Shown: positions 1 through 8,935 of the stretch, piece by piece
Layout of the letters: every line of letters starts with the position of its first letter
How positions within the stretch are numbered: position 1 is the first letter of the stretch
DNA from: Alistipes megaguti
GTDB lineage: Bacteria; Bacteroidota; Bacteroidia; Bacteroidales; Rikenellaceae
NCBI RefSeq assembly: GCF_900604385.1
Contig: NZ_LR027382.1
Span: forward strand, 1,470,001-1,534,000
Direction of reading: 5' to 3'
DNA length: 64,000 bases
Program-made: the position numbers and the translations under genes
The notes under the pieces: generated by a model
Databases searched by the model: none
What the model saw: the letters and a program-made list of their open reading frames with translations, nothing else
What the model was told of the DNA's origin: nothing

Positions 1-152
1 TGCGGAGGAATATCGTTGTCATTTCGGAGAGAGGATCTTGACGCCGATTTTCAAGCGTTTTCCTCTCAAAAAATTGGTGGGCCGAAGATCTTTTGCCACC
101 ATTTTTGCCACCAACAGCCTGCTTTGATGCTCCTGATTTGGCGTTGTTGCTA

Positions 153-183
153 CAAAAATAGGCAAAATTTCGAATATTTCAAG
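153..183 (-). promoter_or_regulatory. Putative leftward promoter
   Basis: On the minus strand, TATTTTTG (153-160) fits the Bacteroidota -7 consensus TAnnTTTG, and a CTTG sits about 19 nt upstream (180-183) as a -33-like box. It would drive transcription off the left edge of the window. The first minus-strand ATG leaving the window is at 20-22 (reading MTTIFLR), so a gene may begin there, but too little is visible to name it. Confidence 0.35.
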
Positions 184-238
184 CTCGATGGCTATTCTTT
201 CATCGAAGCGTAAAAAGTCGTTGTACGGGGCTAAAATG

Positions 239-273
239 AAGGCGATGCGGATCAACAATCTCCGCATCGCCTT
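239..273 (-). terminator. Terminator downstream of the SDR gene
   Basis: A perfect 12-bp stem (AAGGCGATGCGG / CCGCATCGCCTT) encloses an 11-nt loop about 70 nt past the stop codon of the minus-strand SDR gene. The plus-strand side is followed by a T-rich run, so it could work in both directions. Confidence 0.65.
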
Positions 274-341
274 TCCTGTTTTTCGGGTCGGCCGGATGGA
301 TTTATATGCGGCCGAATGTGTTTGGCTGTGACCGTTTGTGT

Positions 342-1076
342 CTACTCCTCCGGATAGATCATGCGGATGGTCGCACCGCCGTCGACGGTCAGCGTCTGGC
401 CGTTGATGAAGTCGTTTGCCTCGTCGCACAGGAAGAGGCAGGTGCGGGCAATGTCCTCCGGGGTGCCGACGCGGCCCGAAGGGTGGAACTGGTGATCTTC
501 GGGGCGCAGCTGCTCCTCCTCGCGGATGTGAATCCATCCCGGGGCGATGGCGTTGACCGTGATGTGCAGCGGAGCCAGCGAGACGGCCAGCGCGTGGGTT
601 AGCGAGTAGATGCCGCCCTTCGAGGCGGAGTAGGCCTCGGTGCCGGCCTCGCTCTGCAGGTGGCGTGTCGAGCAGAGGTTGACGATGCGGCCGTAGCTGC
701 GGTTGCCGTTCTGCTGGCGGTGGAGGGCCAGCCGGCGCGAGGTGATGAAGGCCGGGCGCAGGTTGGTGGCCAGCACGCGGTCGAACTCCGCGATCGAGAG
801 TTCGGTGAGGGGTTTGAAGAGGCTGATCCCGACGTTATTGACCAGGATGTCGATGTCGCCCTGTGCAGCGAATAGTTGCTCCATGCATGCTTCGAGGCTT
901 TGGGCGTCGGTGACGTCGACCTCGCAGAAGCGGGCGCCGGTCTCGGTGGTAGTCTGCGAGCCGAGTCGGGAGTCGATGTCGCAGAAGGTCACCTCGTCGC
1001 CCCGGCGGGCAAAGGCCTCGACGATCGCCCGGCCGATTCCGTGGGCGCCGCCCGTAACGAATACGCGTCTTTTCAT
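342..1076 (-). CDS. Short-chain dehydrogenase/reductase (SDR)
   Basis: A classical NAD(P)-dependent SDR oxidoreductase of 244 aa, the usual family length. The cofactor motif TGGAHGIG lies near the N-terminus, NNVG (equivalent to NNAG) follows at about residue 80, and the catalytic YSASK is near residue 150. The C-terminal DGG and the Rossmann layout are also typical. The ATG at 1076 is chosen over the in-frame GTG at 1094 because that GTG overlaps the -7 box of the promoter at 1094-1126, and transcription should begin downstream of it. The gene is monocistronic, between its own promoter and terminator. The substrate cannot be read from sequence; fatty-acyl, sugar or steroid substrates are all possible. 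Confidence 0.9.
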   Translation of the reverse strand: MKRRVFVTGGAHGIGRAIVEAFARRGDEVTFCDIDSRLGSQTTTETGARFCEVDVTDAQSLEACMEQLFAAQGDIDILVNNVGISLFKPLTELSIAEFDRVLATNLRPAFITSRRLALHRQQNGNRSYGRIVNLCSTRHLQSEAGTEAYSASKGGIYSLTHALAVSLAPLHITVNAIAPGWIHIREEEQLRPEDHQFHPSGRVGTPEDIARTCLFLCDEANDFINGQTLTVDGGATIRMIYPEE

Positions 1077-1093
1077 AGGGTTTGGATTTTTCA

Positions 1094-1126
1094 CAAAGAT
1101 AGTGCAAAGGTCTCCATCGCGGCAAA
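1094..1126 (-). promoter_or_regulatory. Promoter of the SDR gene
   Basis: The minus strand carries TTTG (1123-1126) and TATCTTTG (1094-1101) separated by 21 nt, a close match to the Bacteroidota sigma-ABfr consensus. The expected start, near 1087, leaves a leader of roughly 11 nt before the ATG at 1076. Confidence 0.75.
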
Positions 1127-1654
1127 TACGTCGGGCGTTTTTCTTGGGGAGGAGGATGTGGACATCCGTCCGGTTGGGGCCTTATGGGGAGTTGTGTTTA
1201 TTGTTCTGTTTCGTCGTGTGCGTATTACATTTGGATCCTGCTTTTTTTGTTGTGCGGTGCATCCTGGGCATCCCCCTTGTGCCGGAATCAGGCGCATTCA
1301 TGTGCTGTTCGATTCGTCGGAAAGACGACCGCGGGTCTTGTTCGGATGATGTTCCTAATTCACCGATTACTAAATAGATAGTCTTATGATATTTTAAAAT
1401 TTTTGCAATGAAAAATTTTTGGTTGTGAGGCCCATTTTATATACCTTTGCGGCAGTTACGTGTGATTTCTGAGATGATGATCGACAAGCGGCGGATTGCG
1501 GTCCGCACGGTTGCGAGAAAACCGGTGAAAGCAAAATTTTCACGAATAGTCTCAATGGAAATCCAAATGTTTGAATTCCAGTGAGTTATGAAGGCTCACC
1601 GGCAAGGCCGCGTATTGCCTTCGGGTGAAAGTTCCGGCCGCTGGACTCTATACG
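1127..1654 (+). other. Divergent intergenic region and capsule-locus leader
   Basis: No convincing gene is present between the SDR promoter and the antiterminator gene. The left part (1127-1417) shows nothing beyond short shadow frames. The right part is the transcribed leader of the polysaccharide operon, about 200 nt from the promoter at 1418-1449 to the ATG at 1655. It includes a small GCGGA/TCCGC hairpin near 1492-1507. By analogy with Bacteroides Upx loci, such leaders are where the antiterminator acts; that role here is inference. Confidence 0.5.
1418..1449 (+). promoter_or_regulatory. Capsule-locus promoter
   Basis: TTTG (1418-1421) and TACCTTTG (1442-1449) with a 20-nt spacer match the Bacteroidota TTTG / TAnnTTTG consensus. 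No inverted repeats typical of invertible Bacteroides capsule promoters were seen around it, so it looks fixed rather than phase-variable. Confidence 0.8.
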
Positions 1655-2782
1655 ATGCAGAACATGGCACTTTCGAGCAAAAACTCCTGGAATTGGGCCG
1701 ATTCGGTCACTTGCCGACTTCGGGCCAAAAAGAACAGCGAGGCCGTGCGTTGGTATGTGCTGATTCTCCCGGTCTCCCGGCACGGGCATTATCAGGGAAA
1801 TCCGGCCCGCGCTCTGCAGGAGGAGCTCGATCGCCGGGTGCGTGACGGAGAGCCCCGCTTTGAGTTCTTTGCCCCGTCGTATGTCGAGGTGCACCAGAGT
1901 CACGGCCAGCTGGTCCGCACGAACCGGCCGCTACTCTACAACTACGTCTTCATCCATGCCTCCGAAGGCGAGATTTACCGCATGAAGCGTTTTCTTCCCC
2001 AATACAACTTCCTGCCGCGCATCCGCGACGCCCACGGTGAGTACTATCCCTATCTCACGGACGAGGCGATGCGCAACCTGCGCTGGGTGGCCGAGTCCTA
2101 CTCCGACGTGCTGCCGGTCTACACGCCCGGCCCCGACCGGCTGATGAAGGGCGACCGCATCCGCATCACCGAGGGGCAGTTCAAGGGGGTCGAGGCCACG
2201 GTCATCATCCAGCCCGGCGCCGGACGCAAGGAGGTGATGGTCTGCGTCGAGAACTGCATGTATGTCCCGCTGCTCTCGGTCGAGCCCGGGCAGTATGAGG
2301 TTGTTGCGCTGAATGCCGACAACCGGCATGTCTATACGCGGCTGAACGGCGACCGTATTCCGACAGGGCTCCACGAGGCGCTCCGGCGTTACCATTCCGC
2401 GGAGGGGGTGACGGAGGAGGATCGGGCCCTGGCCACGGAGGTGCTGCAGCAATACGGCAGCCTGCAGTTCGAAAGCGACGTGATGCGTTGCAAATTGTAT
2501 GCCCTGCTGTTGCCGGCCTATGCCATTCTGGGCGACCGCGAGCATTTCGAGCAGATGCTCGGGATGATTCAGAGCCTGTTGCCGATCGTTCGTGCCGAAC
2601 AGTCGCGGGCCCTGCTGCTGGTGACGCTTTACGGTTGCACGAACAACTGTCTCTACCACGATCAGGCACACGCCTTGATCGACGTATGGCGCCGGGAGCG
2701 CCCCCTGAAGAAGAGCAAGGCGCGGTTGCTTGAATGGCTTGATGACCACGACGTCTGGTTCGGGCACGTATCGAATCCCTGA
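1655..2782 (+). CDS. UpxY/NusG-like transcription antiterminator with long C-terminal extension
   Basis: A 375-aa first gene of the polysaccharide locus. After about 30 residues, RWYVLILP begins the NusG N-terminal (NGN) fold, with the family-typical NYVFI stretch near residue 100. A KOW-like segment (KGDRIRITEGQFKGVEA) lies at about 190-205. UpxY proteins are usually about 170-190 aa; this one has some 150 further residues that look like alpha-helical repeats, of unknown role. In the family, such proteins let RNA polymerase read through terminators early in their own capsule operon. A GTG 30 nt upstream (1625) is a possible alternative start; the first ATG is used. Confidence 0.8.
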   Translation: MQNMALSSKNSWNWADSVTCRLRAKKNSEAVRWYVLILPVSRHGHYQGNPARALQEELDRRVRDGEPRFEFFAPSYVEVHQSHGQLVRTNRPLLYNYVFIHASEGEIYRMKRFLPQYNFLPRIRDAHGEYYPYLTDEAMRNLRWVAESYSDVLPVYTPGPDRLMKGDRIRITEGQFKGVEATVIIQPGAGRKEVMVCVENCMYVPLLSVEPGQYEVVALNADNRHVYTRLNGDRIPTGLHEALRRYHSAEGVTEEDRALATEVLQQYGSLQFESDVMRCKLYALLLPAYAILGDREHFEQMLGMIQSLLPIVRAEQSRALLLVTLYGCTNNCLYHDQAHALIDVWRRERPLKKSKARLLEWLDDHDVWFGHVSNP

Positions 2783-2911
2783 CTTGGAAGCGGCATGCCT
2801 CTTGCACACAGAATCGGGAATCGGCTCCTCGAAAGTCCGTGTGTATGAGAGGCGAGTCGTAAGAACGACAGAAATAGAAACATCATCAGAAAAATATCCC
2901 TACTCCTATCT

Positions 2912-4066
2912 ATGTTGTACATCCTGTCTTTTCTGATTGCTTTGTTGAGCGTTCGCTGGATCCATCCACGGCTGGTCAAGATCGCTCTCGACAAGAACAT
3001 CGTCGATAATCCCAACGCGCGCAAGCTGCAACGCAAACCTACGCCCGTGCTGGGCGGCATTGCCGTCTTCTTCGGATCGGTCATCGGGCTGGGGATTGCC
3101 GGCATCGGCTGTGACTGTTCCGAGTTGTTCATCGTCGTGGTGGCGATGATGATCATGCTCTACACCGGAACGCTGGACGACATCCTCGATCTCTCGCCTG
3201 CGTTGCGTTTTATGATCGAGATCTTCACGGTACTGTTGCTGATTTATGTCGGCGGCTACAGTCTGAATGACTTTCATGGATTGTGGGGCATTCATCAGAT
3301 CCCGCAGTATGTGGCCGTGCCGTTGACGGTCGTGGCGGCCGTGGGCATCATCAACGGCATCAATCTGATGGACGGCGTAGACGGACTGTCGTCGGGCTAC
3401 TGCATTCTGACGAGCCTCTTTTTCGGGTTGTTGTTCTGGCATGTCGGGGATCGGGTGTTGGCCATGCTGGCCGTGGTGGCTGCCGGATCGCTCATCCCCT
3501 TCTTCTTCCACAACCTGTTCGGCAAGACCTCGAAGATGTTCATCGGCGACGGCGGCACGCTGGTCATGGGAATCGTCATCTCGGTCTTCGTGATGCGGAC
3601 GCTGACGCACGGCTCCGTGGGGCGGATCTACGATCCGAAGCATGTCGGGCTTATCCCCTTCATGCTGGCCGTTTTGGCCGTTCCGGTCTTCGATACGCTT
3701 CGCGTAATGATTACCCGTATCTTGAAGCACAAGTCGCCGTTCCATCCCGACAAGACGCACCTGCATCACATGTTCATCCGTCTGGGCTGCTCGCATGCCG
3801 CCACGACGCTGGCCATTCTGCTGCTCAATCTGTTTGTCGTGCTGTGTGGTTGGATCGGCTACCTGACGGGCTGCTCGATCGACGTGCAGTTGTACATCGT
3901 GGTCATTGCTTCCCTGCTGATTACCGTGGGGCTCTATAACTTCATGGAGTGGCACATCCGCCACAAGACCAAGTTCATTCGCCTGCTCCATCGGATTGGT
4001 TACCGCACGCACCTCAATCGTACGGGTATCTTCTTTTGGCTCCAGAAGAAGATGGACAGGATGTAG
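2912..4066 (+). CDS. Undecaprenyl-phosphate sugar-1-phosphate transferase, WecA/MraY family
   Basis: A 384-aa polytopic inner-membrane enzyme that should load the first sugar phosphate (often GlcNAc-1-P or a relative) from its UDP-sugar onto undecaprenyl phosphate, starting the repeat unit. Family motifs are visible in order: an acidic pair in TLDDILDL, NLMDGVDGLSSG (the NxxxxDGxDG signature), FIGDGG, and the cytoplasmic histidine motif HPDKTHLHH. About ten hydrophobic segments are present. It follows the antiterminator by 129 nt and is still GC-rich like the host genes, unlike the genes after it. The exact sugar donor cannot be told from sequence. Confidence 0.88.
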   Translation: MLYILSFLIALLSVRWIHPRLVKIALDKNIVDNPNARKLQRKPTPVLGGIAVFFGSVIGLGIAGIGCDCSELFIVVVAMMIMLYTGTLDDILDLSPALRFMIEIFTVLLLIYVGGYSLNDFHGLWGIHQIPQYVAVPLTVVAAVGIINGINLMDGVDGLSSGYCILTSLFFGLLFWHVGDRVLAMLAVVAAGSLIPFFFHNLFGKTSKMFIGDGGTLVMGIVISVFVMRTLTHGSVGRIYDPKHVGLIPFMLAVLAVPVFDTLRVMITRILKHKSPFHPDKTHLHHMFIRLGCSHAATTLAILLLNLFVVLCGWIGYLTGCSIDVQLYIVVIASLLITVGLYNFMEWHIRHKTKFIRLLHRIGYRTHLNRTGIFFWLQKKMDRM

Positions 4067-4093
4067 GCAGTATTAATCTTTTTTCATATATAA

Positions 4094-5614
4094 ATGTCTT
4101 TAGAAAATAATAAGCGCATAGCAAAGAATACTATATATTTATACATACGAACCGGGGTTACAATGCTGGTGTCGTTGTACACATCTCGGGTCGTAATAAA
4201 TGCTTTAGGACTTGAAGATTATGGAATCTGGGGAGTCTTAGGTAGTATTATATCTATGTTCGGATTTATCAATCAATCATTAAGTTCTTCCATCTTTCGC
4301 TATATTACGCATGCTATAGGAACTAAAGACGACGAAACAATTAATCGTACGTATAGTGCTTCAATTATAATTCACATCGGATTAGCTATAGTTATTTTTA
4401 TCTTGTGTGAAACATTGGGGCAGATATTTGTAAACAAAAGCCTTGTGGTCCCTGATGCAAAACGACATATGGCGAATGTTGTTTTTCATCTGGTAGTTAT
4501 AAATAGTGCAATATCGCTTTTGACAGTTCCGTTTAATGCTGTTATCATTGCTTATGAGCGGATGAATGTGTATGCCTATTTAACAATTGTAGATACTTTG
4601 TTTAAGCTTCTCATTGCTGCTGTTATATTTTGGGTTCCTTCAGATAAACTGATTTGGTATGCAGTTATGATGCTAGTTATTACAATTTTTATGTTAGTGT
4701 TTTATTATGTATATGTTAGACTGAATTTTACAAATTTAAAATTTCAACGTAGTCGAGATAAGAATTTATTCAATTCTTTATTAGGTTTTTCTGGATGGAG
4801 TCTGTGGGGGAATTTGGCATGTGTGGGATATAACCAAGGTCTTAATATGTTGTTAAATGTATTTTTTGGCCCTATGGTTAATGCTGCACGTAGTATTTCT
4901 CTCCAAATAGAGCAATCGGTTCGTACATTTGTTGCTAACTTCCAAACAGCAATTAATCCTCAAATCATTAAGAACTATGCTCAGAATGAATTGGATCAAA
5001 TGCATTTGCTGATGTTTCGGAGTACGCGTTTTTCCTTTTATCTGCTTCTTTTCTTTGCAATTCCTATCGTGCTTGAAACGAATATTATATTGACATTGTG
5101 GTTGAAGCAGGTGCCTGAGCATACGATTGCATTTGTTCGTATCATGTTTGCGGTCATAGCTCTTGAGGTTATATCAAATTCAATTATGACCGGTGTTGTG
5201 GCGACAGGAAACATAAAAAAATATCAAATTGTCGTAAGTTTTATTTTGTTATTGATAGTACCGATTTCTTATGTCGTTTTACGTTTAGGAGCTCCGGCAG
5301 AATCTGTTTTCATTATATATTTTATTATCGAGATTTTTGCAGTAATAGCACGTGTAGTTATTGCAAAAGGACTAATTAAAATTTCTATTTCTCAATTTTG
5401 GAGACACGTGATTTCTCGATCTGCATTAGTTTTGATTGGAAGTTTTGTACCGCCTATGGTAATTCATATATTTCTCCAGGAAGGCTTGATACGATTTTTT
5501 GCTGTTTTAGTTGTCGGTTGCTTATCTACAGTTTTTGCAATTTATTTATTGGGCCTGAATGCAAGGGAAAAAGAGTTGATTATATCTGCTCTTCGTAAAA
5601 AGTTCCATTTATAG
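4094..5614 (+). CDS. Wzx-type polysaccharide flippase
   Basis: A 506-aa protein with about twelve to fourteen hydrophobic segments, of the MATE/MOP exporter superfamily (polysaccharide transporters). The N-terminus KNTIYLYIRTGVTMLVSLYT and the following helices are characteristic. It would flip undecaprenyl-linked repeat units across the inner membrane. Composition turns sharply AT-rich at this gene and stays so to 23450, which marks the start of the exchangeable, probably transferred part of the locus. The ATG at 4094 is the first in frame and follows the previous stop by 27 nt. Confidence 0.85.
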   Translation: MSLENNKRIAKNTIYLYIRTGVTMLVSLYTSRVVINALGLEDYGIWGVLGSIISMFGFINQSLSSSIFRYITHAIGTKDDETINRTYSASIIIHIGLAIVIFILCETLGQIFVNKSLVVPDAKRHMANVVFHLVVINSAISLLTVPFNAVIIAYERMNVYAYLTIVDTLFKLLIAAVIFWVPSDKLIWYAVMMLVITIFMLVFYYVYVRLNFTNLKFQRSRDKNLFNSLLGFSGWSLWGNLACVGYNQGLNMLLNVFFGPMVNAARSISLQIEQSVRTFVANFQTAINPQIIKNYAQNELDQMHLLMFRSTRFSFYLLLFFAIPIVLETNIILTLWLKQVPEHTIAFVRIMFAVIALEVISNSIMTGVVATGNIKKYQIVVSFILLLIVPISYVVLRLGAPAESVFIIYFIIEIFAVIARVVIAKGLIKISISQFWRHVISRSALVLIGSFVPPMVIHIFLQEGLIRFFAVLVVGCLSTVFAIYLLGLNAREKELIISALRKKFHL

Positions 5615-5634
5615 TCATATTTATATTTTCTATT

Positions 5635-6708
5635 ATGCAATATACGATTGTGAAGCAGATATTTTTATTGTCCCTTATTTTGATTGCAGGACGTGTCTCT
5701 GCGATAGAAAAAATAGAATTTGTCCCGATACAATATCCAGGCAATACCCCGAATAAATATGGGTATGGGGCTGTTGATTATATTTATGATATTAGTAAGT
5801 ATGAGATTACTAATAACCAATATTGCGGTTTCTTGAATTGTGTCGCTCGAAAAACGGATCCCTACCGGTTATTCTCGCCTCTAATGCAGCAGCATTTTTT
5901 AGGGGGAATAATCCGTAATGGTGAAGTCGGAGATTATTCCTATAAATGTAAGTCTGGATATGAAAATAGACCCATAGTGGGTGTAACATGGATGAGTGCA
6001 ATTCGTTTTATCAATTGGCTGCATTATAATGCTGACAATATAGACAATGAAGTGCCTCTTACTTACTGGAGAACTCAAACAGAAGGAACTGATATTCTAG
6101 GTGCATATGATACGCGAGCTATTCCGTATAGACGTAATCAAAATGCCCTTTTTTGGCTCCCGAATCGTTCTGAATGGGAAAAAGCCGCATATTATGATGG
6201 GGAAGCATGGTTGATTGATTCTCTTTTGCCAAACGCCAATTGTTTTAATTCGCAGTCGGGATGGGCCCAACCTTTTCCTCATATTGCAGAAGTTGGTCTT
6301 TCTGAAGGACCTAATGGTACTTTTGATCAACAAGGTAATGCTGCTGAGTGGATTGAAAATGCAACAGAAAGTGGAGAATGGAAACTTGCTCTAGGTGGCA
6401 GTCTTATTCGTCCGAAGGAATATGCATATTGTGGAGCATTGGAAGGGGATGATCCGAATAAAGCGATTAGCACATTTGGATTTCGGATCTGCAAGACCAT
6501 GAATAATTGTGATTCTGGAGTAATAATAAAAACTGATACGCCATCTAAGATTATGGGAAGACCGGTAACCCCCCCCGTCTCCAAAATCATGATTCCGATA
6601 AAACTATGGATAACCAAGGAACTATATATGTTCGTATTACTGATCCCAATAATCAGGGAGATCCGATCAATCGATATAAGGGATCTGTCCCTTATGAATA
6701 TGATATAG
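5635..6708 (+). CDS. Secreted SUMF1 (formylglycine-generating-enzyme-like) domain protein, first half
   Basis: The 357-aa frame begins with a signal peptide (hydrophobic core after MQYTIVKQ, likely cleavage after RVSA). A SUMF1/FGE-sulfatase fold follows: YEITNNQYCGFLN near the start, the central tryptophan- and asparagine-rich segment, GNAAEWIE, and the C-terminal GFRICK. After the C8 tract at 6569-6576 the frame loses homology and ends at 6708. The next gene continues with a second SUMF1 domain in the -1 frame. One extra C in the tract would join them into a single two-domain protein. Capsule-locus SUMF1 proteins need not be sulfatase activators; the role here is unknown. Confidence 0.75.
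   Translation: MQYTIVKQIFLLSLILIAGRVSAIEKIEFVPIQYPGNTPNKYGYGAVDYIYDISKYEITNNQYCGFLNCVARKTDPYRLFSPLMQQHFLGGIIRNGEVGDYSYKCKSGYENRPIVGVTWMSAIRFINWLHYNADNIDNEVPLTYWRTQTEGTDILGAYDTRAIPYRRNQNALFWLPNRSEWEKAAYYDGEAWLIDSLLPNANCFNSQSGWAQPFPHIAEVGLSEGPNGTFDQQGNAAEWIENATESGEWKLALGGSLIRPKEYAYCGALEGDDPNKAISTFGFRICKTMNNCDSGVIIKTDTPSKIMGRPVTPPVSKIMIPIKLWITKELYMFVLLIPIIREIRSIDIRDLSLMNMI
6569..6576 (+). repeat. C8 homopolymer at the SUMF1 frame junction
   Basis: Eight consecutive cytosines lie exactly where the reading frame of the first SUMF1 protein stops matching the family. Reading from frame 1 into frame 3 here gives a plausible linker between the two SUMF1 domains, so the tract may be a slippage or phase-variation site. 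A sequencing error in the homopolymer is the simplest alternative. Confidence 0.6.
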
Positions 6709-7664
6709 CTCGTACAGAATTGTCCAATGCTCAATATTGCGCATTTTTGAATGCTGTAGCATCAATTGCCGATCCATATCATCTTTTTAATGAAAATATG
6801 GAGACTGGGGTCTGTGGTGGAATAGCTCGTATTAAAGACTCTGTAGGAGTTCGCTACGTTCCTAAGCCGGGATGGGAAAATAAACCGATTGTGTATATTT
6901 CATTTTATGACCTCGCACGTTATGCAAATTGGATGCATTATGGATGCCCCAATAAGGGTATTTCAGAAATAGGAACAACTGAAGGTACCGATAGTCAGGG
7001 AGCATATGACACACGAGATTTTGAAATTGTTCGTGAAGGAATAAAAGCGCCATATAAGAATTTTGGCATGCGTAACGTTGGCGCACAATTCTGGATTCCG
7101 AATGAAGATGAGTGGTTTAAAGCTGCATACTATGATCCTTCATTAATTGGGACTCGAAAATATTATAATTATCCAACTCGTACTAATGATGCTCCAGGAC
7201 AAGATAAGGCGAATTATGTTGTTGACGATGATTTAGCCATAGGCGAGCCATATTTTGTTACGGATGTTGATTCGTATGGGAATGCAGCTTCTTATTATGG
7301 TACAGTTCAGCAAGGAGGAAATGTTTGGGAATGGATTGAATCTTGGCAGTATGGACAAATTGGGAATCGAGGACTTAAGGGAGGGTCTTGGAGTTATACT
7401 GCTTTTGGGTTAAATGCTTGTAATACGGACCCTGGTGGTATTAATGATAGATCGTATGTATTTGGTGGCCGTTTATGTCGATCTGTTGATGAATCGGGTT
7501 GGTATCCGGCTTCAAAACCTTTTAGTCAATCATTGTATGAATTTGTTATGCTTCTGTCTCCGAAGAAGATAATTTTCATGTTATTCTTTTTGGTAGGAAT
7601 GGGAGGTGTCCTGATGTGTCTTGTTATAGGTATGTTTTGTCGGCATTTATGGGAAAAACATTGA
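6606..7664 (+). CDS. SUMF1-domain protein with C-terminal membrane anchor, second half
   Basis: This 352-aa frame has no signal peptide of its own. It starts straight into a second SUMF1 domain paralogous to the upstream one (ELSNAQYCAFLNAVASIADPY versus the first domain's EITNNQYCGFLN). The family motifs GNVWEWIE, GGSWSY and a GGRLCRS-type end are present. The C-terminus has one strong hydrophobic segment (residues about 318-340) followed by basic residues, so the protein should sit on the outer face of the inner membrane. It makes best sense as the distal half of a single signal-peptide/SUMF1/SUMF1/TM protein interrupted by the C8 frameshift. An ATG at 6606 could allow separate translation. 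Confidence 0.7.
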   Translation: MDNQGTIYVRITDPNNQGDPINRYKGSVPYEYDIARTELSNAQYCAFLNAVASIADPYHLFNENMETGVCGGIARIKDSVGVRYVPKPGWENKPIVYISFYDLARYANWMHYGCPNKGISEIGTTEGTDSQGAYDTRDFEIVREGIKAPYKNFGMRNVGAQFWIPNEDEWFKAAYYDPSLIGTRKYYNYPTRTNDAPGQDKANYVVDDDLAIGEPYFVTDVDSYGNAASYYGTVQQGGNVWEWIESWQYGQIGNRGLKGGSWSYTAFGLNACNTDPGGINDRSYVFGGRLCRSVDESGWYPASKPFSQSLYEFVMLLSPKKIIFMLFFLVGMGGVLMCLVIGMFCRHLWEKH

Positions 7665-8935
7665 TACGTAGATTTCGGGCCAATATAGGTCAATTAGTAG
7701 CCTTTACTCGTCAATATGTTCAGTGGCGCCATATAATTGCTACGATCCCTCCATATTTCAATAGACAGGAACGCCTTGTGATTGTTCCATGTGATCCCTG
7801 GACGGTTGGTGGAAGTCGAGGCGATGAGGCAATGCTTATGGCTGTGATGCAGCAATATCGATTGATAGATCCTCAAATTCCTGTTATTATAGTGGTAAAT
7901 GATGAGGCTGGTTGTGAGTATGTTAGAAGTTTACCAATTGAGAACATAGCAGCATTGCCAGTTTGGAACGGTTCCTACCCATTGTCGCGTATTTATCATG
8001 AGGTATTAGCCCAGAAACCATCACATGTGGTTTTATTGGGTGCGGATTGTATGGATGGACATTATTCTCCTCTACTGAGTTTGACATTATTGAATTTACA
8101 TGATCTGTTTTCTCGTACACCTGGTATAGAAAGTCGATTGTTGGGATTTAGCTTTAATGACAAACCATACCGTCCTTTATGTTTTGCTTTTGATCATATT
8201 GCCGATACTACAATTATAAATTTGAGAGATCCTGTCTCGTATGATCGATTCTGTCGCAAAGTTTCAATTCATGCCGGACTTGTAGCAGATGCGGCATTCA
8301 TGCTTCAGCCTGATTCCCGTTTTGAGGGCTTTAAAAGGCTTGAGTCCTGGATCAGGGTGCGTCGAGAGATAGGCAAGCGGATTGTAATAGGTTTCAACTT
8401 TCATCCAATGCTTCGAAATTATACAGGAGTAGAGGAAATAAAGTCAGATGCCTTTGTTCTTGCCCATAATCTTGAAAGAATCTTACAAGAGAGGCCGGAT
8501 GTCGATTTTGTTTTGATTCCGCATGATAATCGAAGCCGGCTAACCGATAACTTAATGCTGGAAGTTATATATTCGTATTTGTGCCAGAAGCAGTGGCAGG
8601 ATCGTCTATATTATGATGCTGAAGTATACCGTGCCCCTCAGCTGAAAGCAATTTGTTCTCTTATCGATGGTCTGATAAGCAGTCGAATGCATCTGGCGAT
8701 TGCGGCTCTTGGACAAGGGAAAAGTGTTATGGCGGCATCTTATCAGGGGAAATTCGAAGGCTTGTTTCAGCATTTTAAATTGCCCGAGACCTATCTTTTA
8801 AATCCGGATGCATTTATTTCTGATGCAATGATTTTTGTATTTTATAATTATCTGAACTATTTGGAGGAATTAACAAATCAGGTAAAAAAGATGTTACCTT
8901 CTGTAGTGCGATTGTCTCAGAAAAACCTATTATGA
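7616..8935 (+). CDS. Polysaccharide pyruvyl transferase family protein
   Basis: A 439-aa member of the PS_pyruv_trans (CsaB/WcaK-like) family, which attaches pyruvate ketals to sugars of surface polysaccharides. Visible signs are the N-terminal GSRGDEAML segment, the central DPVSYDRF, and the C-terminal SRMHLAIAAL followed by YQGKFEGLF, equivalent to the family's conserved SxRxHxxxxA region. It overlaps the preceding gene by about 49 nt; an internal ATG at 7649 is a reasonable alternative start. It ends in a 4-nt overlap with the next glycosyltransferase, so translation is probably coupled. Confidence 0.75.
   Translation: MSCYRYVLSAFMGKTLIRRFRANIGQLVAFTRQYVQWRHIIATIPPYFNRQERLVIVPCDPWTVGGSRGDEAMLMAVMQQYRLIDPQIPVIIVVNDEAGCEYVRSLPIENIAALPVWNGSYPLSRIYHEVLAQKPSHVVLLGADCMDGHYSPLLSLTLLNLHDLFSRTPGIESRLLGFSFNDKPYRPLCFAFDHIADTTIINLRDPVSYDRFCRKVSIHAGLVADAAFMLQPDSRFEGFKRLESWIRVRREIGKRIVIGFNFHPMLRNYTGVEEIKSDAFVLAHNLERILQERPDVDFVLIPHDNRSRLTDNLMLEVIYSYLCQKQWQDRLYYDAEVYRAPQLKAICSLIDGLISSRMHLAIAALGQGKSVMAASYQGKFEGLFQHFKLPETYLLNPDAFISDAMIFVFYNYLNYLEELTNQVKKMLPSVVRLSQKNLL

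Noticed and set aside
1418..1449. Capsule promoter as an invertible (phase-variable) element
   Set aside because: No flanking inverted repeats were found around the promoter and no Mpi/Tsr-type invertase is adjacent.
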